A stretch of 33,383 nt of DNA from Nitrospirae bacterium MYbin6 (GTDB lineage Bacteria > Nitrospirota > Thermodesulfovibrionia > Thermodesulfovibrionales > Magnetobacteriaceae): the NCBI GenBank assembly GCA_002753305.1, contig PEAC01000023.1, positions 1 to 33,383 on the forward strand, in the 5' to 3' direction. The notes under the pieces are model-generated. The model saw only the letters and a program-made list of their open reading frames with translations. It was not told the DNA's origin and made no database searches. Positions 24,463 through 32,782 of this stretch are shown in pieces. Position 1 is the stretch's first letter. Each line of letters opens with the position of its first letter. The translations under genes and the position numbers were made by a program.

Positions 24463-25217
24463 CAGGGCTTGAGGTCTCCATAGAGAAACGTACCGACACG
24501 TTTCATCTCTGTGTTGATTGGAAGATAGGCAACGAGCTGGTGGTTATACTTGGGGAGTCCGGGGCCGGCAAGTCCATGACACTGAAGATGATAGCCGGGC
24601 TGATGAGGCCGGACAAGGGGGTTATCAGGATAAACGGCAAGACGGTCTATGACTCCGGGGACGGGACGTTCATCCCCGCGCGAATGCGCCGCATAGGGTA
24701 TGTGTTTCAGAGCATGGCGCTATTTCCCCACATGACCGCTTATGAAAATATCAAATATGGGGCGCCGAGGGGCAATGCGCACCGCACAAGGGATGCCGTC
24801 ATGGGAATGCTCAAATTATTCCAGATAGAGGCGCTTGCAGACAAGTATCCGAGTGAGACATCGGGTGGGCAGAGGCAGCGTGTGGCGCTGGCAAGGGCAC
24901 TAATCGGGTGGCCGGAGCTGTTGCTGCTTGACGAGCCGTTCTCGGCCCTGGACACCCCGCTAAAGGGGCAGATGCGCGAGCTGATTAAAAACATCAAACA
25001 GGAGTTTAGTGTACCGGTAATCCTGGTAACACACGACCTGATAGACGCCTCAGCAACGGCCGACCGGGTCATAGTCTACAGCGCAGGCAGTGTAGCCGGA
25101 GTTGGAAGTTTTAACGAGCTTATGAAAAACCCCGCATCGCCCGAAGTAAAGAGACTCCTCGACATCACTCCCTACATATCCATCATAGAAAACGCAGGCA
25201 AGAATTTAACTGCCTAA
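24459..25217 (+). CDS. modC: Molybdate ABC transporter ATPase ModC, short form
   Basis: A 252-aa ABC ATPase. It has Walker A G-E-S-G-A-G-K-S, Q-loop F-Q-S-M-A-L-F-P-H, signature S-G-G-Q-R-Q-R, Walker B L-L-L-L-D-E-P-F and the H-loop T-H-D. The start overlaps modB by 4 bases, which fixes it at 24459. Canonical ModC is ~350 aa and carries a C-terminal Mop/TOBE regulatory domain that binds molybdate. This protein ends soon after the ATPase core, so that regulatory domain is absent. With ModA and ModB it completes a three-gene importer that supplies molybdenum (or tungsten) for molybdopterin enzymes. Confidence 0.92.
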   Translation: MTGLEVSIEKRTDTFHLCVDWKIGNELVVILGESGAGKSMTLKMIAGLMRPDKGVIRINGKTVYDSGDGTFIPARMRRIGYVFQSMALFPHMTAYENIKYGAPRGNAHRTRDAVMGMLKLFQIEALADKYPSETSGGQRQRVALARALIGWPELLLLDEPFSALDTPLKGQMRELIKNIKQEFSVPVILVTHDLIDASATADRVIVYSAGSVAGVGSFNELMKNPASPEVKRLLDITPYISIIENAGKNLTA

Positions 25218-25275
25218 CCAGACACGTAACCCTTAACGCATAAATAACAGCTGCCACCACGAAGTCCGATAGCGG

Positions 25276-26427
25276 TTAAAACTCATAGTCTATGCTGAAA
25301 GAGGTAAACACGCCTTGGAGGCGGTTGACGTTGTACCAGTAGTTTATGTAGCTGTTAGGGGATGTCCAGTAGTAGTTGACGGACCCCTTGATCTTCATCT
25401 TGTTGAAGTCAATCAGGCCAGTCTCCGTGGTCTTAGGTTTTATCATGGCCATTATGCCTACTGTGTTTGAGTTAAAGGCGCTCTGCCTGTAATCTACCGA
25501 GATGTACTGGTCGTTTCTTGAGTAATCGCCGAGGGATTTCGTAAAATCTGCCTTTGTCTGGGTATAGAATCTGTACTTTGCCCCGATTGTGAAGATACTG
25601 GACAGGTCTCTGTATAGCTCAACGTTAAACGTATGTGAGGAGATTGCCCAACTGTCTTTAAAGAACCTGTAGGAGAAATGTACTGCCGTCGGGTCGTCGA
25701 TGAGTTTGACCAGCTTCAGGGTAGCCGCGTTGCCGGTGCGGCTTGAGGGATAGCGTTCATAGGTTGTAAAGGTGTCCGTCTCCAGATATTCGTATGGGGA
25801 GGCGAGGAAGCCGTTTGTGTTCATAAACGTGTAGATAAGCTGTGCCGTGAAGGTTTGTGAGAGGATTTGCGTGGCCGATAGGTCTATTTTTGTCTCCTCT
25901 TTGTCATTGCGCGAGAGTTTTCTGTTCATAGCCGGCCGCCATTTATCGAACGACTGGGATATACCCACACCAATGGAGGTGTTTTGTTCGTTAAGCTGGC
26001 GCACATAGTTTGCATAAAGGGAGCGCCCGGTGTAGTCGCGCTCGGTTGAGTAGTATCCGCCTAAGGTAGCGGCGTTGTCGCCGTCGTTATATGTGCCAAA
26101 GACAGAGGGGGCATAGCGCACATCGTCTAAGAGCCTCAGAGGGGTTGCACTTGTGACGGCATCGACATGTCCCCTTCTGCTGCCTTGCGATATGGTTGCC
26201 GCCGTAACGGCGTCGATGTTCATCTTAGTGCCTATTAAGAATCTCTCAGAGATTTTCTTGTATATCGCTATGCCGGGTGAGTAGACCCTGACATCGCCGT
26301 TGTCTCCGTAGAAATCATAGGAAAAGGTAACCTTATCCTTGAGGCCTTCGGCGTAGAGAAGGGCGCAAGGTATGAGTATAATTGCAACGGCGATAAGAAT
26401 GTGCCTGATTCTTACTTGCAACCACAC
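25276..26427 (-). CDS. DUF3570 family predicted outer-membrane protein
   Basis: A ~383-aa protein with a signal peptide (I-L-I-A-V-A-I-I-L-I-P-C-A-L-L-Y-A). The rest is rich in alternating amphipathic strands with aromatic ends, matching the DUF3570 family, predicted to be outer-membrane beta-barrels. It finishes with a Phe (S-F-S-I-D-Y-E-F), as barrels usually do. The motif V-D-A-V-T-x-A-T occurs twice near residues 75-95 (I-D-A-V-T-A-A-T and V-D-A-V-T-S-A-T). The start is GTG 26427 or TTG 26421; the latter is better spaced from the AGGGGGG stretch. It overlaps the DUF4266 gene, so the two are coupled. It is the last gene of the ccdA operon. Confidence 0.85.
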   Translation of the reverse strand: MWLQVRIRHILIAVAIILIPCALLYAEGLKDKVTFSYDFYGDNGDVRVYSPGIAIYKKISERFLIGTKMNIDAVTAATISQGSRRGHVDAVTSATPLRLLDDVRYAPSVFGTYNDGDNAATLGGYYSTERDYTGRSLYANYVRQLNEQNTSIGVGISQSFDKWRPAMNRKLSRNDKEETKIDLSATQILSQTFTAQLIYTFMNTNGFLASPYEYLETDTFTTYERYPSSRTGNAATLKLVKLIDDPTAVHFSYRFFKDSWAISSHTFNVELYRDLSSIFTIGAKYRFYTQTKADFTKSLGDYSRNDQYISVDYRQSAFNSNTVGIMAMIKPKTTETGLIDFNKMKIKGSVNYYWTSPNSYINYWYNVNRLQGVFTSFSIDYEF

Positions 26428-26633
26428 CCCCCCTGGAATCCACCTTCACCGCCTTGCGATGCCTCTCTGATTAGAAACACGTGAGTCTCGAACTCCGATG
26501 CCGCCTCCATTGGCGAAAATAGCATCTTATCTGAGGCAAGGTGCTCGCGCTCATATGGTTTCACAATGGCAAGGTGTTCAGAACAGGCCGTGAGCGTAAA
26601 CAACATAACGCAAAACAGGATGCACCACCTCAC
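26412..26633 (-). CDS. DUF4266 small lipoprotein
   Basis: A 73-aa protein with a lipoprotein signal (L-F-T-L-T-A-C). The mature part holds the DUF4266 hallmarks: V-K-P-Y-E-R-E-H-L-A and a C-terminal Gly-rich stretch ending G-G-C-G-C. The start is GTG 26633, overlapping the thioredoxin stop by GTGA; the 3' end overlaps the DUF3570 gene. DUF4266 and DUF3570 genes are known to occur together. The terminal Cys pair could bind a metal or form a disulfide, which is inference. Confidence 0.88.
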   Translation of the reverse strand: MRWCILFCVMLFTLTACSEHLAIVKPYEREHLASDKMLFSPMEAASEFETHVFLIREASQGGEGGFQGGCGCK

Positions 26634-27148
26634 TTAAGGGCCTCTTCTATGGCCGACTTGAGCGCCCCGATGTTTGAGGCGTTGAATGAACCCATGAATA
26701 TTCGTGTGAGCTTGCCATTTTTGTCTATCAGATAGGAGGCAGGCATTCCGCGGGGCTTGTAGTCCTTTGGCGTTGCCTTGTCCTTGTCATAGAGGATTGT
26801 GAAGTTCACCTTCTTCTTTGCCGTTTGCTCAAGGGCCTTGAGGAAATCGACTGCTTTGTCCTTTGCGTTATCCACGCTTATGGCGACGATTATAAATGGT
26901 TTTTCCTTGTATTCATCCTGCAGATTTATAAATTCAGGCATCTCGTCCTTGCAGCCCGTACACCAGCTTGCCCATATGTTCAGCAAGACTACCTTGCCTC
27001 TTAGATCCTTTAAGGCCACCGTCTTAGAGGCGTCGTTGATGTCTGGAAGTGAGAACTCTATGGCCGGTTGCCCCTCCATCGGGATGGCAAGCGCTGCTGA
27101 GGGGATTATTAACAGTGTGGCAAGTGCCGCTATGATAATCAGTTTCAT
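26630..27148 (-). CDS. TlpA/ResA-like periplasmic thioredoxin
   Basis: A 172-aa protein with a signal peptide cleaved near A-L-A at residue 21. The thioredoxin fold of the TlpA/ResA class is clear: L-P-D-I-N-D, V-V-L-L-N-I-W-A-S-W-C-T-G-C-K (C63 and C66 form the CXXC), and the cis-proline loop G-M-P-A-S-Y-L-I-D. Such proteins reduce apocytochrome c cysteines or other periplasmic disulfides using electrons from CcdA. The neighbouring ccdA and c-type cytochrome genes make haem-attachment support the likely role. AAGGAGG lies 10 bases before the ATG. Confidence 0.93.
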   Translation of the reverse strand: MKLIIIAALATLLIIPSAALAIPMEGQPAIEFSLPDINDASKTVALKDLRGKVVLLNIWASWCTGCKDEMPEFINLQDEYKEKPFIIVAISVDNAKDKAVDFLKALEQTAKKKVNFTILYDKDKATPKDYKPRGMPASYLIDKNGKLTRIFMGSFNASNIGALKSAIEEALK

Positions 27149-27171
27149 GTTGTTGAGTCCTCCTTTTGCGA

Positions 27172-27186
27172 GGGGTCGCTGACCCC
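27172..27186. repeat. Short GC-rich hairpin between cytochrome and thioredoxin genes
   Basis: GGGGTC-GCT-GACCCC has perfect 6-bp arms and the same form as the hairpin cores at 173-220 and 381-416. It fills the small gap after the cytochrome stop at 27193 and could trim or attenuate the operon mRNA. Confidence 0.5.
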
Positions 27187-27192
27187 CTTAGT

Positions 27193-28302
27193 CTATAGAC
27201 ATTTTGCGCTGTTGACGTTTGGGTATAAAAGGCCCGGGGCGTTATTTGCCGGTGTGGTACTGTGGCATGTGTTACAGGAGTATCTGTTTTGCGGGTCGGA
27301 CGGGTTGCCGCTGTTATATGATGATGTAAATTCATGCCTGGTTGAGCTTGAGGCCAGTACCGTCCCGTCCACAGACAGGATGTTTATGTAGTAACTGCCG
27401 TTAAGCGATGGGAGGCTTAGGGCCATAATAGAGAAATTGCCTTTTCCGTAGTTGCCGCTTATGCCGGCGTTCATGTAGGTGGCTGTGTCATAGACAACGG
27501 TGGAGTTGTCGCCGATGAGCTGAAGCCGGAGCGATGTGCCGCATATGTTGTTGGAGTCGGTGGTGCTTAGATACAGGGTTGCGCCCACGGTGAGAACTTT
27601 GCCGGATGACGGGTCAGCGTTGTGGCAGAGGAGGCAGTCCCTGCCCTGGTTGTGGCTTACGTTTGGATAGATGAGTCCTGGGGCCCCGCCAGAGGGTATG
27701 GACAAGTGGCAGGCGTTACAGGAGTACATGTTATTGGGATCTATAGGGTTTGCGCTGTTATAGGCATAGGTAAACTTGTGCATCCGGTTGCTTTTGGCGA
27801 TTTGTGTACCGGTTGTATCCAGCAGTTTGATGTAATAATTTCCCAGGAGGGCGGGCATCATCCTGCCTAAGATAAAGAGATTGCCCTTGGCGTTATAGCC
27901 CTTTGACGAGGGGTCGGTGTAGTAAACTGAGTCCGCCACGACATTGGTATTGTTGTCCAAAAACTGGATGCGCACGATGCCGCTATAGGCATTATTCAAA
28001 TCACCGGTATTTGTAACTGAGGATGCCAGATACATAGTGCCGCCAATGATGAGGCGGCTTGAGGACTGAAGGTCGGCGTTGTGGCAGTAGAGGCAGTCCT
28101 TTGCCTGGTTATGCACATTGTTGGTTGAGGGAACAGTGCCAGGGTTAATAGTGGAGGAGCCACCACCGGAAGAGCTTACGGGGTAGTAATAGCCGGTGGA
28201 GGAGCTGCCGCTGCTGCCGCTGTCGTTACCGCTGCCGCCGCCGCACGCAGCGATTAGCGTTAACAGTAAAATGGCTAATGTGGTATTTATTAGTATTTTC
28301 AT
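27193..28302 (-). CDS. Tetraheme c-type cytochrome lipoprotein with duplicated module
   Basis: A 369-aa exported lipoprotein (lipobox I-A-A-C20, then a Gly/Ser-rich tether to ~60). It has four CXXCH haem sites: C70-H74, C195-H199, C223-H227 and C343-H347. Two modules of ~150 residues repeat the order CXXCH, beta-rich domain, R-x-H-x-F-T, Y-N-S-x-N-P-x-D-P-x-N-x-Y-S-C-N-x-C-H and A-P-G-L-x-Y-P-N-V, so the gene arose by internal duplication. Each beta-domain is bracketed by two haems, a layout I do not match to a named family. I use ATG 28302, which overlaps the ccdA stop (TAATG); an upstream extension in the same frame is a shadow of ccdA. Likely an envelope electron carrier. Confidence 0.88.
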   Translation of the reverse strand: MKILINTTLAILLLTLIAACGGGSGNDSGSSGSSSTGYYYPVSSSGGGSSTINPGTVPSTNNVHNQAKDCLYCHNADLQSSSRLIIGGTMYLASSVTNTGDLNNAYSGIVRIQFLDNNTNVVADSVYYTDPSSKGYNAKGNLFILGRMMPALLGNYYIKLLDTTGTQIAKSNRMHKFTYAYNSANPIDPNNMYSCNACHLSIPSGGAPGLIYPNVSHNQGRDCLLCHNADPSSGKVLTVGATLYLSTTDSNNICGTSLRLQLIGDNSTVVYDTATYMNAGISGNYGKGNFSIMALSLPSLNGSYYINILSVDGTVLASSSTRHEFTSSYNSGNPSDPQNRYSCNTCHSTTPANNAPGLLYPNVNSAKCL

Positions 28303-29129
28303 TACCATGATGATATTAAGGAGAGCTTGCCTGTTAATAATAACAGTCCCATAGTTATAAGAAGGAGCCCGCCGCTGAATTCGACGATGGCAAAGAACTT
28401 TCCGAACTTTCGAACGAAGCCTATGAATCCGGTCCAGAATAATCCGGCGATGAAAAAAGGGATTCCAAGCCCGGCGGAAAAAAGGGCAAGAAAAGCCATT
28501 CCCTGATAGACGGTCTCCTGCCTGGAGGCCAGGAGCAGTATAGCCCCAAGCACTGGCCCGATGCATGGGCTCCAGCCCGCCCCAAACGTAAGGCCGACGA
28601 TAAAGGCGCTGAACATGCTTGCCCCGGTGCTTCGTTGTGCCTTAAGCTGCCGGTATAAGAGCAAGTGTGCCTGGAATAGATATAAGGCCACGATGAAGGC
28701 CCAAGCCCCGGCAATCGTAAGGAATGCCTCTTTCCCCATCAGCTCGAAACAAAAGGCAGTAACAAAGAGCAACCCGGCGCCCGCGAATATCTTCAGAAAG
28801 TCATCCCTAAGAAAGAGGTTGGTAAAGTGAAGGCCGAAAAATATGACTAAAGCGCCGCCAATTCTCGAAATAATCAACTGATAATCGGCAAACAACTGTC
28901 CAAGCGCGGTGGCCGTAGCCCCCATTATGATAAATACGAGCGAAAATCCTCCGATGAAAAACAATATTGGAATCACAGACTTAAACGGTTGTATTTTAAC
29001 CTGAGTACCAGCGGCATCGGCCTCAACGCCGGTGATAAACGACAGATAAGCGGGCACTATCGGAAGGACGCACGGGGCCAGAAACGTAACGATGCCTGCA
29101 GTAAAAGCTGATATATGAGTTATTTCCAA
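28302..29129 (-). CDS. ccdA: CcdA-type cytochrome c biogenesis membrane protein
   Basis: A 275-aa polytopic protein of the CcdA/DsbD transmembrane family. The two redox cysteines are in the expected places: A-P-C20-V-L-P in the first helix and G-W-S-P-C189-I-G-P in the fourth. It carries electrons from cytoplasmic thioredoxin across the inner membrane to periplasmic CXXC proteins. It is somewhat longer than the usual ~230 aa, owing to extra hydrophobic sequence around 115-160. The frame begins with TTG 29129; no ATG is available in frame. It is first in the operon with the cytochrome and TlpA-like genes, which are its likely client and partner. Confidence 0.92.
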   Translation of the reverse strand: MEITHISAFTAGIVTFLAPCVLPIVPAYLSFITGVEADAAGTQVKIQPFKSVIPILFFIGGFSLVFIIMGATATALGQLFADYQLIISRIGGALVIFFGLHFTNLFLRDDFLKIFAGAGLLFVTAFCFELMGKEAFLTIAGAWAFIVALYLFQAHLLLYRQLKAQRSTGASMFSAFIVGLTFGAGWSPCIGPVLGAILLLASRQETVYQGMAFLALFSAGLGIPFFIAGLFWTGFIGFVRKFGKFFAIVEFSGGLLLITMGLLLLTGKLSLISSW

Positions 29130-29167
29130 CCTGTTCTCATTATGTTTGAGGCATTATTCACAGATAT

Positions 29168-29197
29168 ATTATCTTGCATCAGGCGTTGTTTTGTCAA
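29168..29197 (-). promoter_or_regulatory. Strong sigma70-type promoter of the ccdA-cytochrome operon
   Basis: On the minus strand TTGACA (29197-29192, perfect) is followed after 18 bases by GATAAT (29173-29168, five of six). It lies ~40 bases before the ccdA start and in the only sizeable gap of this strand's gene run, which supports a new transcription unit here. Confidence 0.7.
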
Positions 29198-29227
29198 GTA
29201 GAAAAAATTTTTCCTAAAACCGAAAAT

Positions 29228-30442
29228 TTACGCCTGTGGGGTTATGGCCTCCTCAAGGATCTCTATTAAATGGTAGATGGGTCTGTCCTGAATGGCCTTG
29301 CTAAGCTGAAATATGCAGTTTGGGCATGTGGTTATGACTGCCTCGGCGCCTTTTTTACCAAGCTCCTGAACTTTTTCTTTAAGTATGTGGTTAGAGATGT
29401 CCTGAAAAAACACGCTGAACGTCCCCCCAAACCCGCAGCACGACTGTTGGCCTGGCTCAAGCAGCTCTACCTCAAACGGGACTGCCAGCTCACTATGGAG
29501 CGCGCTTATGTGTTGCCTTGTCAGGGCAGAGTTTTTGAGTTCATTACGCTGATGGCATGGTTCATGGAAGATGGCCCTCAGGTTAACCGCACCACGCCTG
29601 GGGCCTTCGGGCACATTAACCGAATCTGCATTTATCTTACCCTGCAGAAAGTCCGTTATGTCATAGATGTTATCAAAGGCCTTGTTTATTAGTATGGGAT
29701 AGTGTTTCTTTAGTGAGACCACGCATGTCGGGCAGAGGGATATAATGGCGTCGACCTTGAGTTTACTGAAGATCTCATAGTTCTTCTGCGCATAATCCGC
29801 AGCCGTTGCCTCCATGCCAAGCGACCTGAATGGCGCACCGCAGCAGACCTCAGTCGTCGGGAAAACCACCTCATAGCGCAGGGCATTGAAGACCCTTGCC
29901 GCAGAGTACATCAGCTCAGGATAGACATGCCTTATCGTGCAGCCCGTGAATATGGCCACGCGCCCGATTTTATCGTTTACCATGACACGGCCGGTCTTTT
30001 TGAACTGGTTTTCAGTGAACCGGACGTTCGCCGGGATCAGCTTTCTCTTTGCAAGTCTCTTATTAACTAATTTCTGGAACGGTTTAAACAGGTTAATCGT
30101 TAAATCCGTGTTTTTAAAGGCAATCTTGCTTAAAAATCCGGCAATCGCCAGCGGCGTGTCATGGTCTCTCAGTACAGTCCTGGCGTGGTAGAACGCCTCC
30201 ATCAGATCAATATTCAGTGGGCAGTGGCTTGAGCACTCACCACAGAGGATGCAGCTTCTGAGTTTTTCGTTAAACTTCTTAGATGGCTTTATCTGGCCCT
30301 CAATAAGGGCCTTCAACAGCCGGACGCGGCCACGGGCAGACTCAGCCTCCGCATAGCCCGCCAGGTACGTAGGGCAGTGGGACTTACAGCCTCCACACTT
30401 TACACAGAGGCGAATGAGATTTCCGAACTCCTTCTCGTTCAT
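29228..30442 (-). CDS. glcF: GlcF-like iron-sulfur subunit of a glycolate/lactate oxidase
   Basis: A 404-aa protein with two 4Fe-4S ferredoxin motifs near the N-terminus (C13-x-x-C16-x-x-C19-x-x-x-C23 with P, and S-C-I-L-C-G-E-C-S-S-H-C-P), followed by two CCG domains (V-C-C-G-A-P-F and C-C-G-F-G-G-T-F). This is the layout of GlcF and of related D-lactate/2-hydroxyacid dehydrogenase subunits, which pass electrons from a GlcD flavoprotein to the membrane. No glcD gene is in this window. It starts 5 bases after larE. The substrate (glycolate or lactate) is not determined. Confidence 0.88.
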   Translation of the reverse strand: MNEKEFGNLIRLCVKCGGCKSHCPTYLAGYAEAESARGRVRLLKALIEGQIKPSKKFNEKLRSCILCGECSSHCPLNIDLMEAFYHARTVLRDHDTPLAIAGFLSKIAFKNTDLTINLFKPFQKLVNKRLAKRKLIPANVRFTENQFKKTGRVMVNDKIGRVAIFTGCTIRHVYPELMYSAARVFNALRYEVVFPTTEVCCGAPFRSLGMEATAADYAQKNYEIFSKLKVDAIISLCPTCVVSLKKHYPILINKAFDNIYDITDFLQGKINADSVNVPEGPRRGAVNLRAIFHEPCHQRNELKNSALTRQHISALHSELAVPFEVELLEPGQQSCCGFGGTFSVFFQDISNHILKEKVQELGKKGAEAVITTCPNCIFQLSKAIQDRPIYHLIEILEEAITPQA

Positions 30443-30447
30443 ACGTC

Positions 30448-31278
30448 TTACCCTGAGGCGGCGCTGAGCGCGTTTAGCGCCCTGTTGAGGCTTCCGCTTC
30501 GGAAACCCTCCATGTCAAGGGTTACGTACAGAAAGCCGATTTCCCTGAGCCTCTGCGTTATTGCCTCTCTGACTTCAGGTTCGGCAGCCTTTTGTATGTC
30601 CTTGTCCGGGAGTTCTATACGTGCCATGTCGCCATGTTTCCTCACACGCAGTTCCCCAAAGAGGCCAAGGCCCTTTAGTGCCGACTCTGCCTGCTCAACC
30701 ATGCTCAGAGACTCTGCCGTTATGTGCTCCCCATACGGGAACCTCGAACTAAGACATGGGGATGAGGGCCTGTCCCAGGTCTTTAGCCCCTTCAGCCTTG
30801 AAAGCTCCCGAATATCGCCTTTTGTTAAACCAACCTCGGCTAGCGGACTTTTCACACCGTGCTGTGCCTTTGCCTTCAGACCAGGCCTGTAGTCGTCAAG
30901 GTCGCCAAGGTTGCTTCCGTCTATTACATGGGGCAGGCCATTGGACTCAGCAATGAGCCTTAACTTTTTAAAGAGTTCGCTCTTACAGTAAAAACACCTG
31001 TCAGGGGGATTGCTATAGTAGTTTTCATCCTTAAGCTCATCGGTCTGGATGACCTCGTGCCTGACGCCGATAGAGTTAACCATCTCAAGGGCGGCCGCCA
31101 TATCAGAGGCGGGCATCGATGGCGAAGCCCCCGTTACTGCCAGTACCGGCACGCCGGAGTCACTGGCCGCCATAAGTAAGAACGTGCTGTCCACGCCGCC
31201 CGAGTAGGCAAGCACCACGCCCTCTAAATCCCTTAAATACGACAGCAGGGCCTCGTATTTGCCTTGGAGTACCTGCAT
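30448..31278 (-). CDS. larE: LarE-type ATP-dependent sacrificial sulfur transferase
   Basis: A 276-aa PP-loop enzyme with S-G-G-V-D-S at 26-31 for ATP binding. Three cysteines stand out: C95 and C98 in D-R-C-F-Y-C-K and C175 in S-S-P-C-L-S-S-R. C175 corresponds to the sacrificial Cys176 of Lactobacillus LarE. A three-cysteine arrangement is known from LarE forms that hold a 4Fe-4S cluster, so a cluster-dependent version is possible. LarE adds sulfur to pyridinium dicarboxylate to make the nickel-pincer cofactor of lactate racemase-type enzymes. larA, larB and larC are not in the window. It is placed between rng and glcF with gaps of 4-5 bases. Confidence 0.9.
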   Translation of the reverse strand: MQVLQGKYEALLSYLRDLEGVVLAYSGGVDSTFLLMAASDSGVPVLAVTGASPSMPASDMAAALEMVNSIGVRHEVIQTDELKDENYYSNPPDRCFYCKSELFKKLRLIAESNGLPHVIDGSNLGDLDDYRPGLKAKAQHGVKSPLAEVGLTKGDIRELSRLKGLKTWDRPSSPCLSSRFPYGEHITAESLSMVEQAESALKGLGLFGELRVRKHGDMARIELPDKDIQKAAEPEVREAITQRLREIGFLYVTLDMEGFRSGSLNRALNALSAASG

Positions 31279-31282
31279 GTAA

Positions 31283-32782
31283 TTAAATAACCGTGATTTC
31301 GACCTTTTCGCGATGAAAGCGCGAATCGGCCTTTACTATAATGACAATATCATAAGTAACCTCGAACTCCTCAAGGCCGGCACGCTGTTCGTCCGACAGA
31401 TAGTCGGCCACTATGGGGTTGGCTGAGATGATTACCTTGGCACCTTTGTGAAGCGGGATTTTTTTCATTCTCCTGAAGATCTCATAGCTTATAGTCTTTG
31501 GAGATTTAACAAACCCCTTGCCCTCGCACATCGGGCAGCTCTCACAGAGCGTCCTGCCGAGGCTCTCCCTGATACGTTTTCTCGTCATCTGAATCAGGCC
31601 AATCTCCGAGACATTGAATATGGTGTTTTTGGCCCTGTCCTTTTTCATTGTCTCAACGAAGGCGCTGTAGAGTTTATCTCTGTTTTCGGAGAGTTCCATG
31701 TCGATGAAATCTATGATGATGATGCCGCCGAGGTTTCTCAGGCGTATCTGGTAGGCGATTTCTTTGACCGCCTCAAGGTTTGTCTTTAAAATGGTGTCCT
31801 CAAGGTCTTTTTTCCCGACATACTTACCCGTGTTTACGTCTATAACGGTCATGGCCTCAGTCTGATCTATGACGATGTAGCCGCCGGACTTAAGCCATAC
31901 CTTTCTGTCCAGGCCTTTGTATATGTCTATCTCTATGCCGAATGCCTCGAATATCGGTTCGCGCCGGTCATATAGCTCTATTTTTTTCAGCAGTTTCGGA
32001 AAGAAATTCTTGACGAAATCCTGGATATTCTCATACTCCTCTCTGCCGTCGATGACGAGGCGCTCAACGTCGTCATTAAGCAGGTCGCGCACGCTGCGGA
32101 AGGTGAGGTCAAGATCGCTATAAAGCAGCGAGGGGGCTGAGACCTTCTCCTTTTTCTTTTGAATATTGTCCCAGATGAGAAGCAGAAACTGTGTGTCCTT
32201 TCTGAGTTCCTCTATGTCGGAGTGTTCGCTTGCGGTTCTGACAATAAGGCCGTAGCCCTTGGGCTTTATCTCGTCGATGATTGCCCTGAGGCGCTGGCGT
32301 TCCTCGACATTTACAATACGCCTTGATATGCCTATGTGCTCTATTGTCGGCATCAGGACGAGGTATCTGCCCGGGATGGTTATGTAGGACGTACCTCTTG
32401 CACCCTTTGTGCCGATTGGGTCTTTTGATACCTGGACCAAGACCTCCTGTCCCTCCTGAATCAGCTCACTAATCGTAAGGTCGCTCCTGGCGCGCCTGTT
32501 GGGGATCTCCAGAGGCACGTCGGTATCCTCAAGGAACTCGGAAAAATCATCGACCTCGGTCTTTATATCGGCAACATAGAGAAACGCCGCCTTCTCAAGC
32601 CCGATGTCAACAAAGGCGGACTGCATTCCGGGCAGGATCTTTACCACCTTTCCCTTGAATATGTTGCCAACAAGGCTTGCCTCCTTCTTTCTCTCTACGT
32701 AGAACTCTACGAGCTGCCCACCCTCAAGCACCCCTACGCGAACCTCATCCAGGGTAGTATTAATTATTATCTCATTTGCCAA
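31283..32782 (-). CDS. rng: Ribonuclease G
   Basis: A 499-aa RNase E/G family endoribonuclease. It has the N-terminal S1-like region (G-N-I-F-K-G-K-V-V-K-I-L-P-G-M-Q-S-A-F-V-D-I-G), the catalytic segment with V-I-D-V-N-T-G-K and I-I-I-D-F-I-D-M, and the zinc-link-like C-E-S-C-P-M-C-E-G-K-G. Length matches RNase G rather than RNase E. The start is TTG 32782, supported by GAGG 9 bases upstream and by the typical M-A-N-E-I-I-I-N beginning. It overlaps the DUF2344 gene by 11 bases, a frequent pairing. It processes rRNA and mRNA 5' regions. Confidence 0.95.
   Translation of the reverse strand: MANEIIINTTLDEVRVGVLEGGQLVEFYVERKKEASLVGNIFKGKVVKILPGMQSAFVDIGLEKAAFLYVADIKTEVDDFSEFLEDTDVPLEIPNRRARSDLTISELIQEGQEVLVQVSKDPIGTKGARGTSYITIPGRYLVLMPTIEHIGISRRIVNVEERQRLRAIIDEIKPKGYGLIVRTASEHSDIEELRKDTQFLLLIWDNIQKKKEKVSAPSLLYSDLDLTFRSVRDLLNDDVERLVIDGREEYENIQDFVKNFFPKLLKKIELYDRREPIFEAFGIEIDIYKGLDRKVWLKSGGYIVIDQTEAMTVIDVNTGKYVGKKDLEDTILKTNLEAVKEIAYQIRLRNLGGIIIIDFIDMELSENRDKLYSAFVETMKKDRAKNTIFNVSEIGLIQMTRKRIRESLGRTLCESCPMCEGKGFVKSPKTISYEIFRRMKKIPLHKGAKVIISANPIVADYLSDEQRAGLEEFEVTYDIVIIVKADSRFHREKVEITVI

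Noticed and set aside
28303..28566. N-terminal extension of the cytochrome frame
   Set aside because: It is antisense-independent shadow sequence over ccdA coding DNA; the lipoprotein signal starts at the ATG that overlaps the ccdA stop.
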